Made by a program: the position numbers and the translations under genes. Below, one piece after another: positions 41,767-51,238 of a stretch of DNA of 64,000 nt (position 1 is the first letter of the stretch; each line of letters starts with the position of its first letter). Source of the DNA: Methylocystis parvus OBBP (GTDB lineage: Bacteria > Pseudomonadota > Alphaproteobacteria > Rhizobiales > Beijerinckiaceae); assembly GCF_027571405.1 (NCBI RefSeq), contig NZ_CP092968.1, positions 186,001-250,000 of the forward strand, written 5' to 3'. The notes beneath the pieces were generated by a model that was not told where the DNA came from, searched no databases, and saw only the letters and a program-made list of their open reading frames with translations.

Positions 41767-44042
41767 CTTTTCGATTTCCGCCCGCCGCGCGGCCCCGGTT
41801 TGAACGATTTCGGGTTTCTCGGCGGCGTGCGCCGCTCGCCGCCGCCCACGACCTCGAAGCGCAGCGCGCCGGCGATGGGGGCGGCCTCGACGAGGCGTAC
41901 TTCTATTATGTCGGCGAGACGGTAGCTCATGCCGGAGCGCGAGGTGAGCGAATGGCTCGCCTCGTCATAGGAGTAATATTCGCGCCCCAGCGTCGCGGCG
42001 GGCACGAAGCCGTCGGCGCCCGTTTCGATCAGCTTGACGAAGAGCCCGGATCGCGTGACGCCCGAAATGCGCGCGCCGAAACGCGCGCCGATCTGGTCCG
42101 CGAGATGATGCGCGATGAGGCGATCCACCGTCTCGCGCTCGGCCGCCATGGCGCGGCGTTCGGCGGCGGAGATGCGGGCGGCGATTTCCGCGAGTTCGCC
42201 GACCGGCATTTCCGGCATCGCGCCTTCGCCGAGCTTCAGGGCGCGAATGAGCGCGCGATGCACGATGAGATCGGCGTAGCGTCGGATGGGCGACGTGAAA
42301 TGCGCATAGCGGCGCAGATTCAGGCCGAAATGGCCGTAATTCTCATGCGTGTATTCGGCCTGGGCCTGCGTGCGCAGAATGATCTCGTTGACGATGTTCT
42401 CATGCTCCATGCCCTTCACGCGTTCCAGGATTGCGTTGAAATTGGCGGGCTTGAGCACCTGTCCCTTGGCGAGCTTGACGCCGATCGTGCCGAGGAATTC
42501 GGAGAGCGCCGTCACCTTTTCTTTCGACGGTTCGTCATGCGCGCGATAGATGAGCTGCTGGCGATGCTCCTCCAATGTCTCGGCTGCGGCGACATTGGCG
42601 AGGATCATGAACTCTTCGATGAGGCGATGCGCTTCGAGACGCGGCGGAATGACGACGCGATCGAAAGCGCCGTCGGTTTTGAGGAGAATTTTCCGCTCCG
42701 GCAGATCGAGGTCGAGCGGCGCGCGCAGGCTTCGCGCATGTTGCAGCGCTTCATGCGCGGCGTAGAGCGGCCGCAGAACGTTCTCCAAGAGCGGCTTCGT
42801 CTTCTCATCCGGCGTGCCGTCGATGGCGGCCTGCGCTTGGCTGTAGGAGAGCTTCGCGCGCGAGCGCATCATCACGCGATGGAAGCTGTGGCCGATCTTC
42901 TTGCCCCTGGCGGTGACGCGCATGCGCACCGCGAGCGCGGGGCGATCTTCGGCTTCGCGCAGCGAGCAAAGATCGTTCGAGATGCGCTCGGGCAGCATCG
43001 GCACGACGCGGTCGGGAAAGTAGACGGAGTTGCCGCGCTCCAGCGCGTCCTTATCCAAAGGCGCGCGCGGCTTCACATAATAGGCGACGTCCGCGATGGC
43101 GACGGTGAGGACGAAACCGCCGTCATTGTCCGCCGATTTGTCCGGCTCCGCATGCACGGCGTCGTCGTGATCCTTGGCGTCCGGCGGATCGATGGTGACG
43201 AGCGGCAAGTCGCGCCAATCCTCGCGGCCTTGCATCGTCGCGGGCCTGGCGCCTTCGGCTTCCGCAATCGCTTCGGCGCGGAAGGCGTCGGGAATGTCAT
43301 GCGCGCGTAGCGCGATGAGGCTCACCGCCCTTTCGTTTTCGACGGAGCCGAGCGTCTCGCGGACGCGGGCGCGAGACGCGCCGAAGCGCGTCTTGCCGAC
43401 GAGATCGACCGAGACGAGGTCGCCGTCCTTGCCCTCGCCAATGTCAGCCGCGGCGACCATGAGTTCGCGTCCCGCCTGCTTCTTGTCGATCGGAACGATG
43501 CGGCCATTGCCGCTCAGTTCGATCTTCAGCACGCCGAGCGCGCGATGGCGCGCGCGCGACAGAAGCTTGATGACGCGGCCGACATAAGGCGGCTCGCCTT
43601 CGCCGGCGTCGCGATCCGGTTCGGCGCGCACAAGGGCGCGGTCGCCGAGGCCGGGCAGGGGTTCGCCAGCTCTGGCGCGGCGCGGCGCGCGGATCAGAAT
43701 GCGCGGGGCGGGGCCGAGTTCGTCTTCGTCCCATTCGACCGGCGTTGCGATGAGTTCGCCGTCTCGGTCGCGCGAGGCGATGTCGACGAGGGTCACGGGG
43801 GGCAGCGCGCCCTTCTGATTGACGCGCTTGCCGCGCTTCTCGATCGCGCCTTCGTCGGCGAGCGACGAGAGCAGCTTCTTCAACGCGACGCGATCCTCGC
43901 CTTTGAGGCCGAAGGCGCGCGCAATTTCGCGCAGGCCGATCTTCGTTGCGCGTCCGGCTTCGCGCTCGCGCGCCAGAAAAGCCAAAACATCTTCGCGGGT
44001 GGGCGGCTGCGGGGTTTTCTTCGTCGACAAGGTCTCTCTCAA
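41763..44042 (-). CDS. rnr: ribonuclease R
   Basis: 759 aa from a TTG at 44042; another TTG at 44030 is nearly as good. A winged-helix N-terminus (TREDVLAFLA...REIARAFGLKG) and cold-shock-like domains are followed by the RNB domain with DPPDAKDHDDAVH (catalytic Asp cluster). An S1 domain comes last (GARFGARISGVTRSGLFVKL). The C-terminal basic tail (PRNPKSFKPGPRGGRKSKR) binds RNA. It degrades structured RNA 3' to 5'. It is in the usual Rhizobiales neighbourhood of topA and rpmG, but a TadG-like gene on the other strand separates it from topA. Confidence 0.95.
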   Translation of the reverse strand: MRETLSTKKTPQPPTREDVLAFLAREREAGRATKIGLREIARAFGLKGEDRVALKKLLSSLADEGAIEKRGKRVNQKGALPPVTLVDIASRDRDGELIATPVEWDEDELGPAPRILIRAPRRARAGEPLPGLGDRALVRAEPDRDAGEGEPPYVGRVIKLLSRARHRALGVLKIELSGNGRIVPIDKKQAGRELMVAAADIGEGKDGDLVSVDLVGKTRFGASRARVRETLGSVENERAVSLIALRAHDIPDAFRAEAIAEAEGARPATMQGREDWRDLPLVTIDPPDAKDHDDAVHAEPDKSADNDGGFVLTVAIADVAYYVKPRAPLDKDALERGNSVYFPDRVVPMLPERISNDLCSLREAEDRPALAVRMRVTARGKKIGHSFHRVMMRSRAKLSYSQAQAAIDGTPDEKTKPLLENVLRPLYAAHEALQHARSLRAPLDLDLPERKILLKTDGAFDRVVIPPRLEAHRLIEEFMILANVAAAETLEEHRQQLIYRAHDEPSKEKVTALSEFLGTIGVKLAKGQVLKPANFNAILERVKGMEHENIVNEIILRTQAQAEYTHENYGHFGLNLRRYAHFTSPIRRYADLIVHRALIRALKLGEGAMPEMPVGELAEIAARISAAERRAMAAERETVDRLIAHHLADQIGARFGARISGVTRSGLFVKLIETGADGFVPAATLGREYYSYDEASHSLTSRSGMSYRLADIIEVRLVEAAPIAGALRFEVVGGGERRTPPRNPKSFKPGPRGGRKSKR

Positions 44043-44197
44043 AACGCCGGCGTCTCTTCTCCGGCCCGATCCATTCTCTATTCAGCATAACGCATGGCGG
44101 ATCGCTACGCTATTTCCGGTTGCGTCAATGCCGACAGCCGCGGCGACCTATGCTTTCGGTTGCAATTTGACTGAATTTTGTGAAGCCGCAGCATAGG

Positions 44198-44220
44198 CGA
44201 TTAAGGTTCACGCCGATTAA
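44198..44220. repeat. direct repeat CGATTAA (two copies, 16-bp period) upstream of TadG-like gene
   Basis: cgattaa at 44198-44204 and 44214-44220 in the divergent region between rnr and the lone TadG-like gene, 116 bp before its start. Two same-side binding sites of a regulator would fit, but this is only a pattern. Confidence 0.3.
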
Positions 44221-44335
44221 CCGGCTTTCTGAGATTTCGATTGGAAAATGTGTAAGAAGTAGCCCCTAGCTTGTCCCCGAGGTCAGGAGAACTCTCGTGC
44301 GATGCGAGGGATTCTACTTAGTTTTGGGGGATAAA

Positions 44336-46030
44336 ATGGCTTCCACCGTCAACTCGCGCAGATTCGTCAAGCGCAATTTCATTTCAGACGAAGGCGGTAA
44401 TACTTTTATGATTTTCGGGCTCGCATTCGTGCCGGTCATGTTCATGATGGGCGCTGCGACGGATTATACGCGCCTCGCCATCTCGCACGCCGAGCTGCAG
44501 CAGGGAACGGACTCCGCCGTGCTCGCCGCCGCTTCCAAAATGACCAGCAATACGACCGTCGACCAGGCGACGAAGCAGGTGCAGGTGCTCCTGAACGCCA
44601 ACCGCCAGCTTGCCAGCGCGACGATCACCGGCGTCACGATCAGCGCCGACAAGCAGACGCTCTGCGCCTCTTCGCAATTGACGATTCCGAACGCCTTCAT
44701 GCAGATGGCGCATATTGCGAACATGACGTCGGGCACGACCGCCTGCGCCAATCTCGCGGGCGGCGTCGATCCCAACGCGACCTATGAAATCGCGCTGGTC
44801 CTCGATAATTCGGGCTCGATGTCGTCGAGCGCCGGTGGCGTCAGCAAGATGCAGGCCTTGCAGAGTGCGGCGACGAGCTTCGTGAAGACGATGTTTTCCA
44901 AGTCTCAAAATGTGAAGTTCTCGATCACGCCCTTCGCGGCGGGGGTCGTCGCACTCGATCCGACGGTCGCGGCCAACCGGACGCTGTCATGGATCGACAC
45001 CACCGGGGCGAATTCGCAGCACTGGGTTGCTTTCGGCGGCAAGACGAAAGCGACCGCCGCGGGCTTCACCAGCCGCTTCGATATCTATACAAAGCTCAAG
45101 GCGATCAAATCGTCCTGGGATTGGCAGGGCTGCCTCGAGCAGCCGAAATATCCGAACAACGTCAATGACGTCGCTCCGAGCTCGAGCGATGCGGAGACCT
45201 TGTTTGTTCCCTATCTGGAGTCGGACGAGCCCGACAGCAACTATTCGAACAGCTATCTGACCGACAATCCCAGCAGCAGCAGCATTTGCAGCGATACGGC
45301 GAGCGGCGATTGGAATAAGCTGACGCACACCTGCAAATACAAAGCGACGTCGAAATCTGGAAGCGGCGATCCCAACAAATATTGTCCCGATCCCTCGACG
45401 CAAACGCTGATGCAGCTCACAGCGACGCAGAAAACGGTGACAAACAAGATCTCCGCGCTGGTGGAAGCCGGAAACACCAATCTGCATGAAGGCTTCATGT
45501 GGGGTTGGCGCACGATTTCGCCCAACGCGCCCTTCGCCGCCGGCCGGCCGTATTCGACCGCCGCGAATCGCAAGATCATGGTGTTCATGACGGACGGCTT
45601 CAACAATTGGGCCAGTCAGACCAATACTGTGACGGGATCGACCTATCAGGCGCTGGGCTATTACAGCTATAATGGAACTAAAAACGATCGCTTCCCCGAC
45701 GGCTCGAAGGGCGACGGCGTCAACTATCAGAACAAGCTGAAGGCCGCCGCCAACAGTCGCACGGACTATCACGACGACTCGCGCGACATGCAGGACGAAT
45801 TGACGCGCGAGGCTTGCGCCAACGCCAAGGCGGCGGGCGTAGAGATATTCACGATCGGCTTCTCGACGAAGGGCGATCCGATCGACGCGCAGGGCCTTGC
45901 CTTGCTGCAGAGCTGCGCGACCAATACCGATCACTACTTCAAGGCGGAGAACGCCGATCAGCTCAACACGGCCTTCTCGTCCATCGGCATCGGTCTCGGC
46001 AAGCTGCGCCTCGTCCAACCGATAAATTAG
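44336..46030 (+). CDS. lone TadG-like protein with von Willebrand A domain
   Basis: 564 aa from the ATG at 44336 with RBS ggggg. The N-terminal segment (DEGGNTFMIFGLAFVPVMFM) is the TadG/TadE N-domain with one TM helix and is followed by the DSAVLAAAS helix. The vWA domain begins near residue 150 with a perfect MIDAS DNSGSM (VLDNSGSMSSS), a Thr site later, and KIMVFMTDGFNNW. Secretion or surface display is expected. It has no TadE partner here and interrupts the rnr-topA neighbourhood. It is clearly divergent from the TadG-like gene at 19508. A good terminator follows. Confidence 0.86.
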   Translation: MASTVNSRRFVKRNFISDEGGNTFMIFGLAFVPVMFMMGAATDYTRLAISHAELQQGTDSAVLAAASKMTSNTTVDQATKQVQVLLNANRQLASATITGVTISADKQTLCASSQLTIPNAFMQMAHIANMTSGTTACANLAGGVDPNATYEIALVLDNSGSMSSSAGGVSKMQALQSAATSFVKTMFSKSQNVKFSITPFAAGVVALDPTVAANRTLSWIDTTGANSQHWVAFGGKTKATAAGFTSRFDIYTKLKAIKSSWDWQGCLEQPKYPNNVNDVAPSSSDAETLFVPYLESDEPDSNYSNSYLTDNPSSSSICSDTASGDWNKLTHTCKYKATSKSGSGDPNKYCPDPSTQTLMQLTATQKTVTNKISALVEAGNTNLHEGFMWGWRTISPNAPFAAGRPYSTAANRKIMVFMTDGFNNWASQTNTVTGSTYQALGYYSYNGTKNDRFPDGSKGDGVNYQNKLKAAANSRTDYHDDSRDMQDELTREACANAKAAGVEIFTIGFSTKGDPIDAQGLALLQSCATNTDHYFKAENADQLNTAFSSIGIGLGKLRLVQPIN

Positions 46031-46071
46031 GTGATGCTGTCGCAATAAACCGCTTGGACTGAAACAGATAA

Positions 46072-46112
46072 ACGCCGCTCCGGGGTAACCGGGGCGGCGT
46101 CTTTATTTGTTT
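46072..46112 (+). terminator. Rho-independent terminator after the TadG-like gene
   Basis: 12-bp stem (acgccgctccgg at 46072-46083 with ccggggcggcgt at 46089-46100, one G-T pair), loop ggtaa, then a T-rich run ctttatttgttt. Confidence 0.85.
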
Positions 46113-46134
46113 CGCCGCCCATCGTCTGCGCGCC

Positions 46135-49014
46135 TCACGCAGTCCCGCGTTTTTTCGCCGACGCGGCCGCCTTCTTCACAGCCGCCTTTTTCTTCGCCGC
46201 GATTTTCTTCACGGGCTTGGCGTCGGCGAAGGGCGTCTCGTCGCTGTCCTCGATGACCTTCTTCGCCTTGGCGGGCGCCTTCCTGGCTGGCGCTTTCTTT
46301 TTCGGCGCGCCGCCCTTTTCATCGATGAGCTTGATCGCGTCTTCGAGCGTCACATCCTCGGCGGACATGCTCTTCGGCAGAGTCGCATTGACCTTGCCGA
46401 GATTGACGTAAGGCCCGAAGCGTCCCGCGCGCACGGTGATCGAGCCGCCGTCAGGATGTTCGCCGAGCACGCGCCCGCCGGTCGAGCCGCCGCCGCCAGC
46501 CGCCTTCGCGGCAATCATTTCCAGCGCCTGTTCGAGCGTCAGAGAGGCGGGGTCGACATCCTTGGGGATGGTCGCGTTGACTTTCTTCCAGTTGACGTAA
46601 GGACCGAAGCGTCCGGCTTTCACCGTCACCGCGCCGCCTTCCGGATGGTCGCCGAGATTGCGACCGGAATCGCCGCCGCGCGAGAAGCGCGAACCGCCGC
46701 CGCCGGACTCTTTCTGAACGATGAGGTCGATGGCGCGATTGGCGCCGATCGTCAGCACGTCGTCGTCGCGCCCGACATTCGCGTAGGTCTTGCCGTGCTG
46801 AACGTAAGGTCCGAAACGGCCAATATTGGCGACGATCGGCTCGCCGGTCGTCGGGTGCTTGGCGACTTCGCGCGGCAGAGAGAGCAGCGCGAGCGCCTGC
46901 TGAAGCGTGAGATCTTCCGGCTTGATGTTTTTGGGGAGCGAAGCGCGTTTGGGCTTTTCGCCGCCTTCCTCCTGCTCGCCTTCCTGCACATAGGCGCCGA
47001 AGCGGCCGTCGCGCAACGTGATCTCGGCGCCGCTCTCGGGGTCCTGCCCCAGAACCTTCACGCCGGGCCGCGCGTCAGCGGCGGCGTCCCCGGTCGGCGG
47101 CGAGAGGGTGCGCGTATAGCGGCATTCGGGATAGTTCGAGCAGCCGATGAAGGCGCCGAACTTTCCGACCTTCAGCGACAACTGGCCCGCGCTGCAGGCG
47201 GGACAGAGGCGCGGATCGGAGCCGTCCTCCTTGGCGGGAAAGATATGCGGACCGAGCAGCTCGTTCAGGCTGTCGAGCACCTGCGTCGTGCGCAGATCCT
47301 TGGTCTCGTTCACGGCCGCCGAGAAATCGCGCCAGAAGTCGCGCAGCACCTGCTTCCAGTCGATCTCATTATTGGAGACGAGATCGAGCTTTTCTTCGAG
47401 CGAGGCGGTGAAGTCGAACTCCACATAACGCGAGAAGAAGCTCTCCAGAAAGGCGACGACGAGACGGCCCTTGTCCTCGGGAATGAGGCGCTTTTTGTCG
47501 AGCCGCACATAGTCGCGGTCGCGCAGCGTCGCGAGAGTCGAGGCGTAGGTGGAGGGGCGGCCGATGCCGAGCTCCTCCATGCGTTTCACCAGCGTCGCTT
47601 CGGTGAAGCGCGGCGGCGGCTCGGTGAAATGCTGCGTCGCGTCGATCTTCTCGCGCGTGCAGGGCTCGCCCGCCTTCATCGCGGGCAGACGGCCGCCTTC
47701 CTCGTCGCCATCATCGTCGCGGCCTTCCTGATAGAGCTCGAGAAAGCCGGGGAAGCGCACGACCTGACCGGTGGCGCGCAGCTCCAGATTGCGCGCGCCC
47801 GCTTTGGCGTCGATATCGACGGTCGTGCGCTCCAGCTCGGCCGACTCCATCTGGCTCGCGACGGTGCGCGTCCAGATCAGTTCGTAAAGCCGCGCCTGAT
47901 CGGGCTCGAGATATCTGGCGACATGTTTGGGCAGGCGCGCGGCGTCGGTCGGGCGGATGGCCTCATGGGCTTCCTGCGCGTTCTTGGCCTTGGCCGAATA
48001 TTTGCGCGGCGCATTGGGCACGAAGCGGTCGCCATATTCCTTGGCGATCACCTTGCGAACGCCCGCCACGGCCTCGGGCGCCATATCGACGCCGTCGGTT
48101 CGCATATAAGTAATGAGGCCCACCGTCTCGCCGTCGAGATCGACGCCCTCATAGAGGCGCTGCGCGATGCGCATGGTGATGGCCGGCGCGAGGCCGAGCT
48201 TGCGCGAGGCCTCCTGTTGCAGCGTCGAGGTGGTGAAGGGCGCGTAGGGATGGCGCTTGACCGGCTTCGCCTCGACCGAGCGCACGGTGAAAGCCGCCGC
48301 GAGCAGCGCCTTCTTGAAGTCCTCCGCCTCCTCGCCCTTGCCGATGTCGAGGCGGGTGATCTTCTTGCCGTCCGCGCCGACGAGGCGGGCCGTGAAGGGC
48401 TCCCCGGCCTTGGTTTTCAGATGCGCGACGAGCGACCAATATTCCTGCGCGACGAATTTCTCGATCTCTAGCTCACGGTCGCAGACGAGCCGCAGCGCCA
48501 CCGACTGCACGCGGCCGGCCGAGCGCGCGCCGGGCAGCTTGCGCCACAGCACGGGCGAGAGCGTGAAGCCGACGAGATAGTCGAGCGCGCGGCGGGCGAG
48601 ATAGGCGTCGACCAGCGCCTGATCGATCTGGCGCGGATGCGCCATGGCGTCGCGCACCGCGTCCTTGGTGATGGCGTTGAAGACGACGCGCTCGATCTTC
48701 TTGTCCTTGAGCGCCTTCTTCTTGTTCAGAATTTCGATGAGGTGCCAGGAAATGGCCTCGCCTTCGCGATCCGGGTCGGTCGCGAGAATGACCTTGTCGG
48801 CGTCCTTGACCGCCTGGGCGATCTCGGTGACGCGCTTGGAGCCGCGCGCATCCATCTCCCAGACCATGGCGAAGTCTGCGTCCGGATCGACCGAGCCGTC
48901 TTTGGCGGGCAGGTCGCGGACATGGCCCATGCTGGCGATGACGTTGAAATCGCGGCCTAAATATTTGTTGATGGTCTTGGCTTTGGCCGGCGATTCGACG
49001 ATGACGACATTCAT
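46135..49014 (-). CDS. topA: DNA topoisomerase I
   Basis: 959 aa from the ATG at 49014. TOPRIM with DPDREGEAISWH, active-site Tyr in GLITYMRTDGVDM, and the Topo IA fold to about residue 590. One zinc-finger module CPACSAGQLSLKVGKFGAFI then GCSNYPEC follows. The C-terminus carries four GRFGPYVxxG-type repeats (about 640-880) and a Lys/Ala-rich tail (residues 900-959) like that of alphaproteobacterial TopA. It relaxes negative supercoils. It is convergent with the TadG-like gene and divergent from the cupin gene. Confidence 0.96.
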   Translation of the reverse strand: MNVVIVESPAKAKTINKYLGRDFNVIASMGHVRDLPAKDGSVDPDADFAMVWEMDARGSKRVTEIAQAVKDADKVILATDPDREGEAISWHLIEILNKKKALKDKKIERVVFNAITKDAVRDAMAHPRQIDQALVDAYLARRALDYLVGFTLSPVLWRKLPGARSAGRVQSVALRLVCDRELEIEKFVAQEYWSLVAHLKTKAGEPFTARLVGADGKKITRLDIGKGEEAEDFKKALLAAAFTVRSVEAKPVKRHPYAPFTTSTLQQEASRKLGLAPAITMRIAQRLYEGVDLDGETVGLITYMRTDGVDMAPEAVAGVRKVIAKEYGDRFVPNAPRKYSAKAKNAQEAHEAIRPTDAARLPKHVARYLEPDQARLYELIWTRTVASQMESAELERTTVDIDAKAGARNLELRATGQVVRFPGFLELYQEGRDDDGDEEGGRLPAMKAGEPCTREKIDATQHFTEPPPRFTEATLVKRMEELGIGRPSTYASTLATLRDRDYVRLDKKRLIPEDKGRLVVAFLESFFSRYVEFDFTASLEEKLDLVSNNEIDWKQVLRDFWRDFSAAVNETKDLRTTQVLDSLNELLGPHIFPAKEDGSDPRLCPACSAGQLSLKVGKFGAFIGCSNYPECRYTRTLSPPTGDAAADARPGVKVLGQDPESGAEITLRDGRFGAYVQEGEQEEGGEKPKRASLPKNIKPEDLTLQQALALLSLPREVAKHPTTGEPIVANIGRFGPYVQHGKTYANVGRDDDVLTIGANRAIDLIVQKESGGGGSRFSRGGDSGRNLGDHPEGGAVTVKAGRFGPYVNWKKVNATIPKDVDPASLTLEQALEMIAAKAAGGGGSTGGRVLGEHPDGGSITVRAGRFGPYVNLGKVNATLPKSMSAEDVTLEDAIKLIDEKGGAPKKKAPARKAPAKAKKVIEDSDETPFADAKPVKKIAAKKKAAVKKAAASAKKRGTA

Positions 49015-49124
49015 TCGCGACAATTCCAACTGGGCGCCGTGCCCGGCGCGGCGGGGCGGAAGATGGTCAGAATGGGCGGCGCCTGTCAAATTGGGGCCGG
49101 GAGACGCCGAGGGGAGCGAGCGGC

Positions 49125-49610
49125 ATGGATAAAGTAAATGAGCGCAGGAAGCTTGCGATCCTGGCCTCCGCCGTGGCGCCTCGCAGCCGCCCCTCCAATT
49201 ATCCGGAGCCCTTCGCCGCACGGGTTGCAGGGCGGGAGAAGCGGGCGCTGGGCGACGCCTTCGGGCTGGCCAATTTCGGCGTGAACCTCACCCGCCTCGC
49301 GCCCGGCGCTCAGTCGGCCCTTCTGCACCGCCACAGCCGTCAGGACGAATTCGTCTATATCCTCGAAGGGGCTCCCACTCTTGTGACGGAAGACGGCGAG
49401 GTCGAGCTTTCGCCCGGCATGTGCGCCGGCTTTCCGGCGGGCGGCGCCGCCCACCATCTCGTCAATCGAACTGACACAGACGCGCTTTACCTCGAAATCG
49501 GCGATCGCGCGCCCGGAGATAACGGGACCTATCCGGCCGACGATCTGGAGGCGCGCCTCAGCGCGGACGGGCGCTGGACGTTCTTCCATAAGGACGGCCG
49601 CCTTTATTGA
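49125..49610 (+). CDS. cupin-domain protein
   Basis: 161 aa. The cupin motif 1 is HRHSRQDEFVYILEG (H-x-H-x4-E-x6-G) and motif 2 is PAGGAAHHLVN, so the metal-binding His/Glu set is present. The fold is a single-domain beta-barrel; relatives include dioxygenases, isomerases and sugar-binding proteins. Substrate unknown. It lies 13 bp upstream of the MgtC gene on the same strand, so co-transcription is likely. Confidence 0.85.
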   Translation: MDKVNERRKLAILASAVAPRSRPSNYPEPFAARVAGREKRALGDAFGLANFGVNLTRLAPGAQSALLHRHSRQDEFVYILEGAPTLVTEDGEVELSPGMCAGFPAGGAAHHLVNRTDTDALYLEIGDRAPGDNGTYPADDLEARLSADGRWTFFHKDGRLY

Positions 49611-49623
49611 GCCTGGAGACGTC

Positions 49624-50337
49624 ATGGCCGCCCTGACTAGTTTCAACCCCGACGAACTGCTCAACACATTCATTTCTCTCTTCATCGCGATTCTGCTCGG
49701 TACGCTGATCGGCGCGGAGCGGCAATATCGGCAGCGCAACGCGGGACTGCGCACCAACGCCCTCGTGGCGCTCGGGGCCTCGGCCTTTGTCGATCTCGGC
49801 ATGCGGCTCATGGGCAATCAGGGGGCGACTCAGGTGCTCGCTTATGTCGCCTCGGGCGTCGGTTTTCTCGGCGCGGGCGTGATCCTGAAGGAGGGCATGA
49901 ATATTCGCGGCCTCAACACGGCCGCGACCATCTGGTGCTCGGCCGTCACGGGCGCCTTTGCGGGGGCCGACCATCCGGCGGAGGCGGCGCTGCTCTGCGC
50001 CTTCGTTCTCGCCGGCAACACATTCCTGCGGCCGCTGGTGAATATGATCGAGCGCGCGCCGATCGACGAGAGCCAGACTGAGGCGACGTTCGAGATTCGC
50101 GTTACGACGGACGATGGAAGCCGGGACGCGGTGCGCGAAATCGTCGAGGAGCGGCTGGAGGCCGCGAAATATCCGGCGCTCGACATTCGCGAGAGCGAGC
50201 GGGAGGAGGGCGTCGAGATCGTCGCAAAGCTCGCGGCCACCAGCGTCGAGGCGAAGGAGCTCGACGCCATCGTCGACGCGCTGGGCAAGCTCGACAGCGT
50301 CGCCCACGCCACATGGACGTCGCGCGCCTCCGATTGA
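49624..50337 (+). CDS. MgtC/SapB family membrane protein
   Basis: 237 aa with four to five N-terminal membrane helices (IALLLGTLIGAERQYRQRNAGLRTN, then GVGFLGAGVILKEG and NTAATIWCSAVTGAFAG), the MgtC signature (GLRTN, GxGFxGAGxI). A soluble C-terminal domain of about 95 residues (ATFEIRVTTDDGSRDAV...) is ACT-like, as in long MgtC proteins. The family affects magnesium homeostasis or membrane ATPase regulation. Probably in one operon with the cupin. Confidence 0.9.
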   Translation: MAALTSFNPDELLNTFISLFIAILLGTLIGAERQYRQRNAGLRTNALVALGASAFVDLGMRLMGNQGATQVLAYVASGVGFLGAGVILKEGMNIRGLNTAATIWCSAVTGAFAGADHPAEAALLCAFVLAGNTFLRPLVNMIERAPIDESQTEATFEIRVTTDDGSRDAVREIVEERLEAAKYPALDIRESEREEGVEIVAKLAATSVEAKELDAIVDALGKLDSVAHATWTSRASD

Positions 50338-50431
50338 TCCCGGTCGCATTACGGCGACACATGCTCTTGCCCCTCCCGGCGACCTCCTGTAAGAGCGGTC
50401 GCAGGCGAAGCGCTCGGCGTTTCGCCGGGAC

Positions 50432-50505
50432 GGCCTCGTGGCGGAGTGGCTACGCAGAGGACTGCAAATCCTTGTACTCCGGTTCGAATCCGGACGAGGC
50501 CTCCA
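50432..50505 (+). tRNA. tRNA-Cys (GCA)
   Basis: 74 nt. Acceptor stem ggcctcg / cgaggcc, discriminator T and encoded CCA (50503-50505). The D-arm has gcggagtggc, the anticodon loop ctgcaaa gives anticodon GCA, and the T-arm contains ggttcgaatcc. All stems pair. It is the only tRNA in the window. Confidence 0.96.
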
Positions 50506-50630
50506 TTCCCATCGCGGCAAAATCCGCCTATAAAATAAGCGAAGCTTTCAGACTGGCGAGGTCACGCGTCAGATCCGGCGCGCCGCCGCATCGGCGCAGC
50601 GTTTTTTTGCGTACGAGGAGAGGGGGAACG

Positions 50631-50834
50631 ATGCTTCACGCTTTGATTGCCGACGCCCAGGCCCGGCTCGACAACGCCCGCCGAGAACTGCGTCTCGCCG
50701 CCGTCAATTTCGAGGTGCCGGACGAACAGCTTCTCGAGCTGCGCGCCAATGCGCGCAAGGTCTATGACGAACTTGCGGCGCTCGACCGCAAGAAGCTGAA
50801 AAAGGGCCTTTTTGGCTTTCTCAAGCTTTGGTGA
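50631..50834 (+). CDS. small hypothetical protein
   Basis: 67 aa from the ATG at 50631 with an excellent RBS (gaggagaggggga). Almost entirely helical, with a heptad-like pattern (ADAQARLDNARRELRLAAVNF) and a Lys-rich end (KKLKKGLFGFLKLW). It resembles small coiled-coil or membrane-surface proteins. No family recognised. It lies 126 bp downstream of tRNA-Cys. The next gene follows after 107 bp. Confidence 0.65.
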   Translation: MLHALIADAQARLDNARRELRLAAVNFEVPDEQLLELRANARKVYDELAALDRKKLKKGLFGFLKLW

Positions 50835-50941
50835 TCGGCGCCTTCTGAACGATCAGCGTCTTGTTTCCGAGGCGGCCGCGCTCTCCATAATAGCGTGAGA
50901 GGGCGCGGCGCGCGCGTCGCCCCAGGCGATGAGGAAGCAAG

Positions 50942-51238
50942 ATGATTAGCCCCGACACCCCTCCGGGCACGGAGATTGTCTGCGTCGAGGCCGGTCCCGG
51001 GCGTTATGGCGACGGCGGCCTGCGAAAGGGCGCGATCTATACGGTCGAACGGATTGCTCCCGCCATAGATGGCGGATTCGTCGTCGTGTTGACCGAAATT
51101 CCTCCCTGGGAAACCTATACGCCACCCTGGGGGCTTGTCGGCATCGGCTTCGAACTGCGGCGCTTTCGCTATCTCGACATTCCCGACTCCCTGATGAAGC
51201 TGCTGGAGGAGGCCGGGCGCGAAACGGAGACCGTCTAA
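50942..51238 (+). CDS. hypothetical protein
   Basis: 98 aa with an aggaag RBS. Beta-rich, with GxYxDGGLRKGAIYTVE and PPWGLVGIGFELRRFRYLD. The sequence resembles small phage-type proteins with an SH3-like fold, but I cannot assign a family. Its stop overlaps the stop of the convergent AsmA gene by 4 bp. Confidence 0.65.
   Translation: MISPDTPPGTEIVCVEAGPGRYGDGGLRKGAIYTVERIAPAIDGGFVVVLTEIPPWETYTPPWGLVGIGFELRRFRYLDIPDSLMKLLEEAGRETETV

Noticed and set aside
46456..48471. 671-codon open frame on the plus strand opposite topA
   Set aside because: Antisense shadow of topA, no domain or start signal; topA is unambiguous.
50432..50505. tRNA-Cys as an attachment site of a genomic island
   Set aside because: No integrase and no direct repeat of the tRNA 3' end were seen within the flanking genes.
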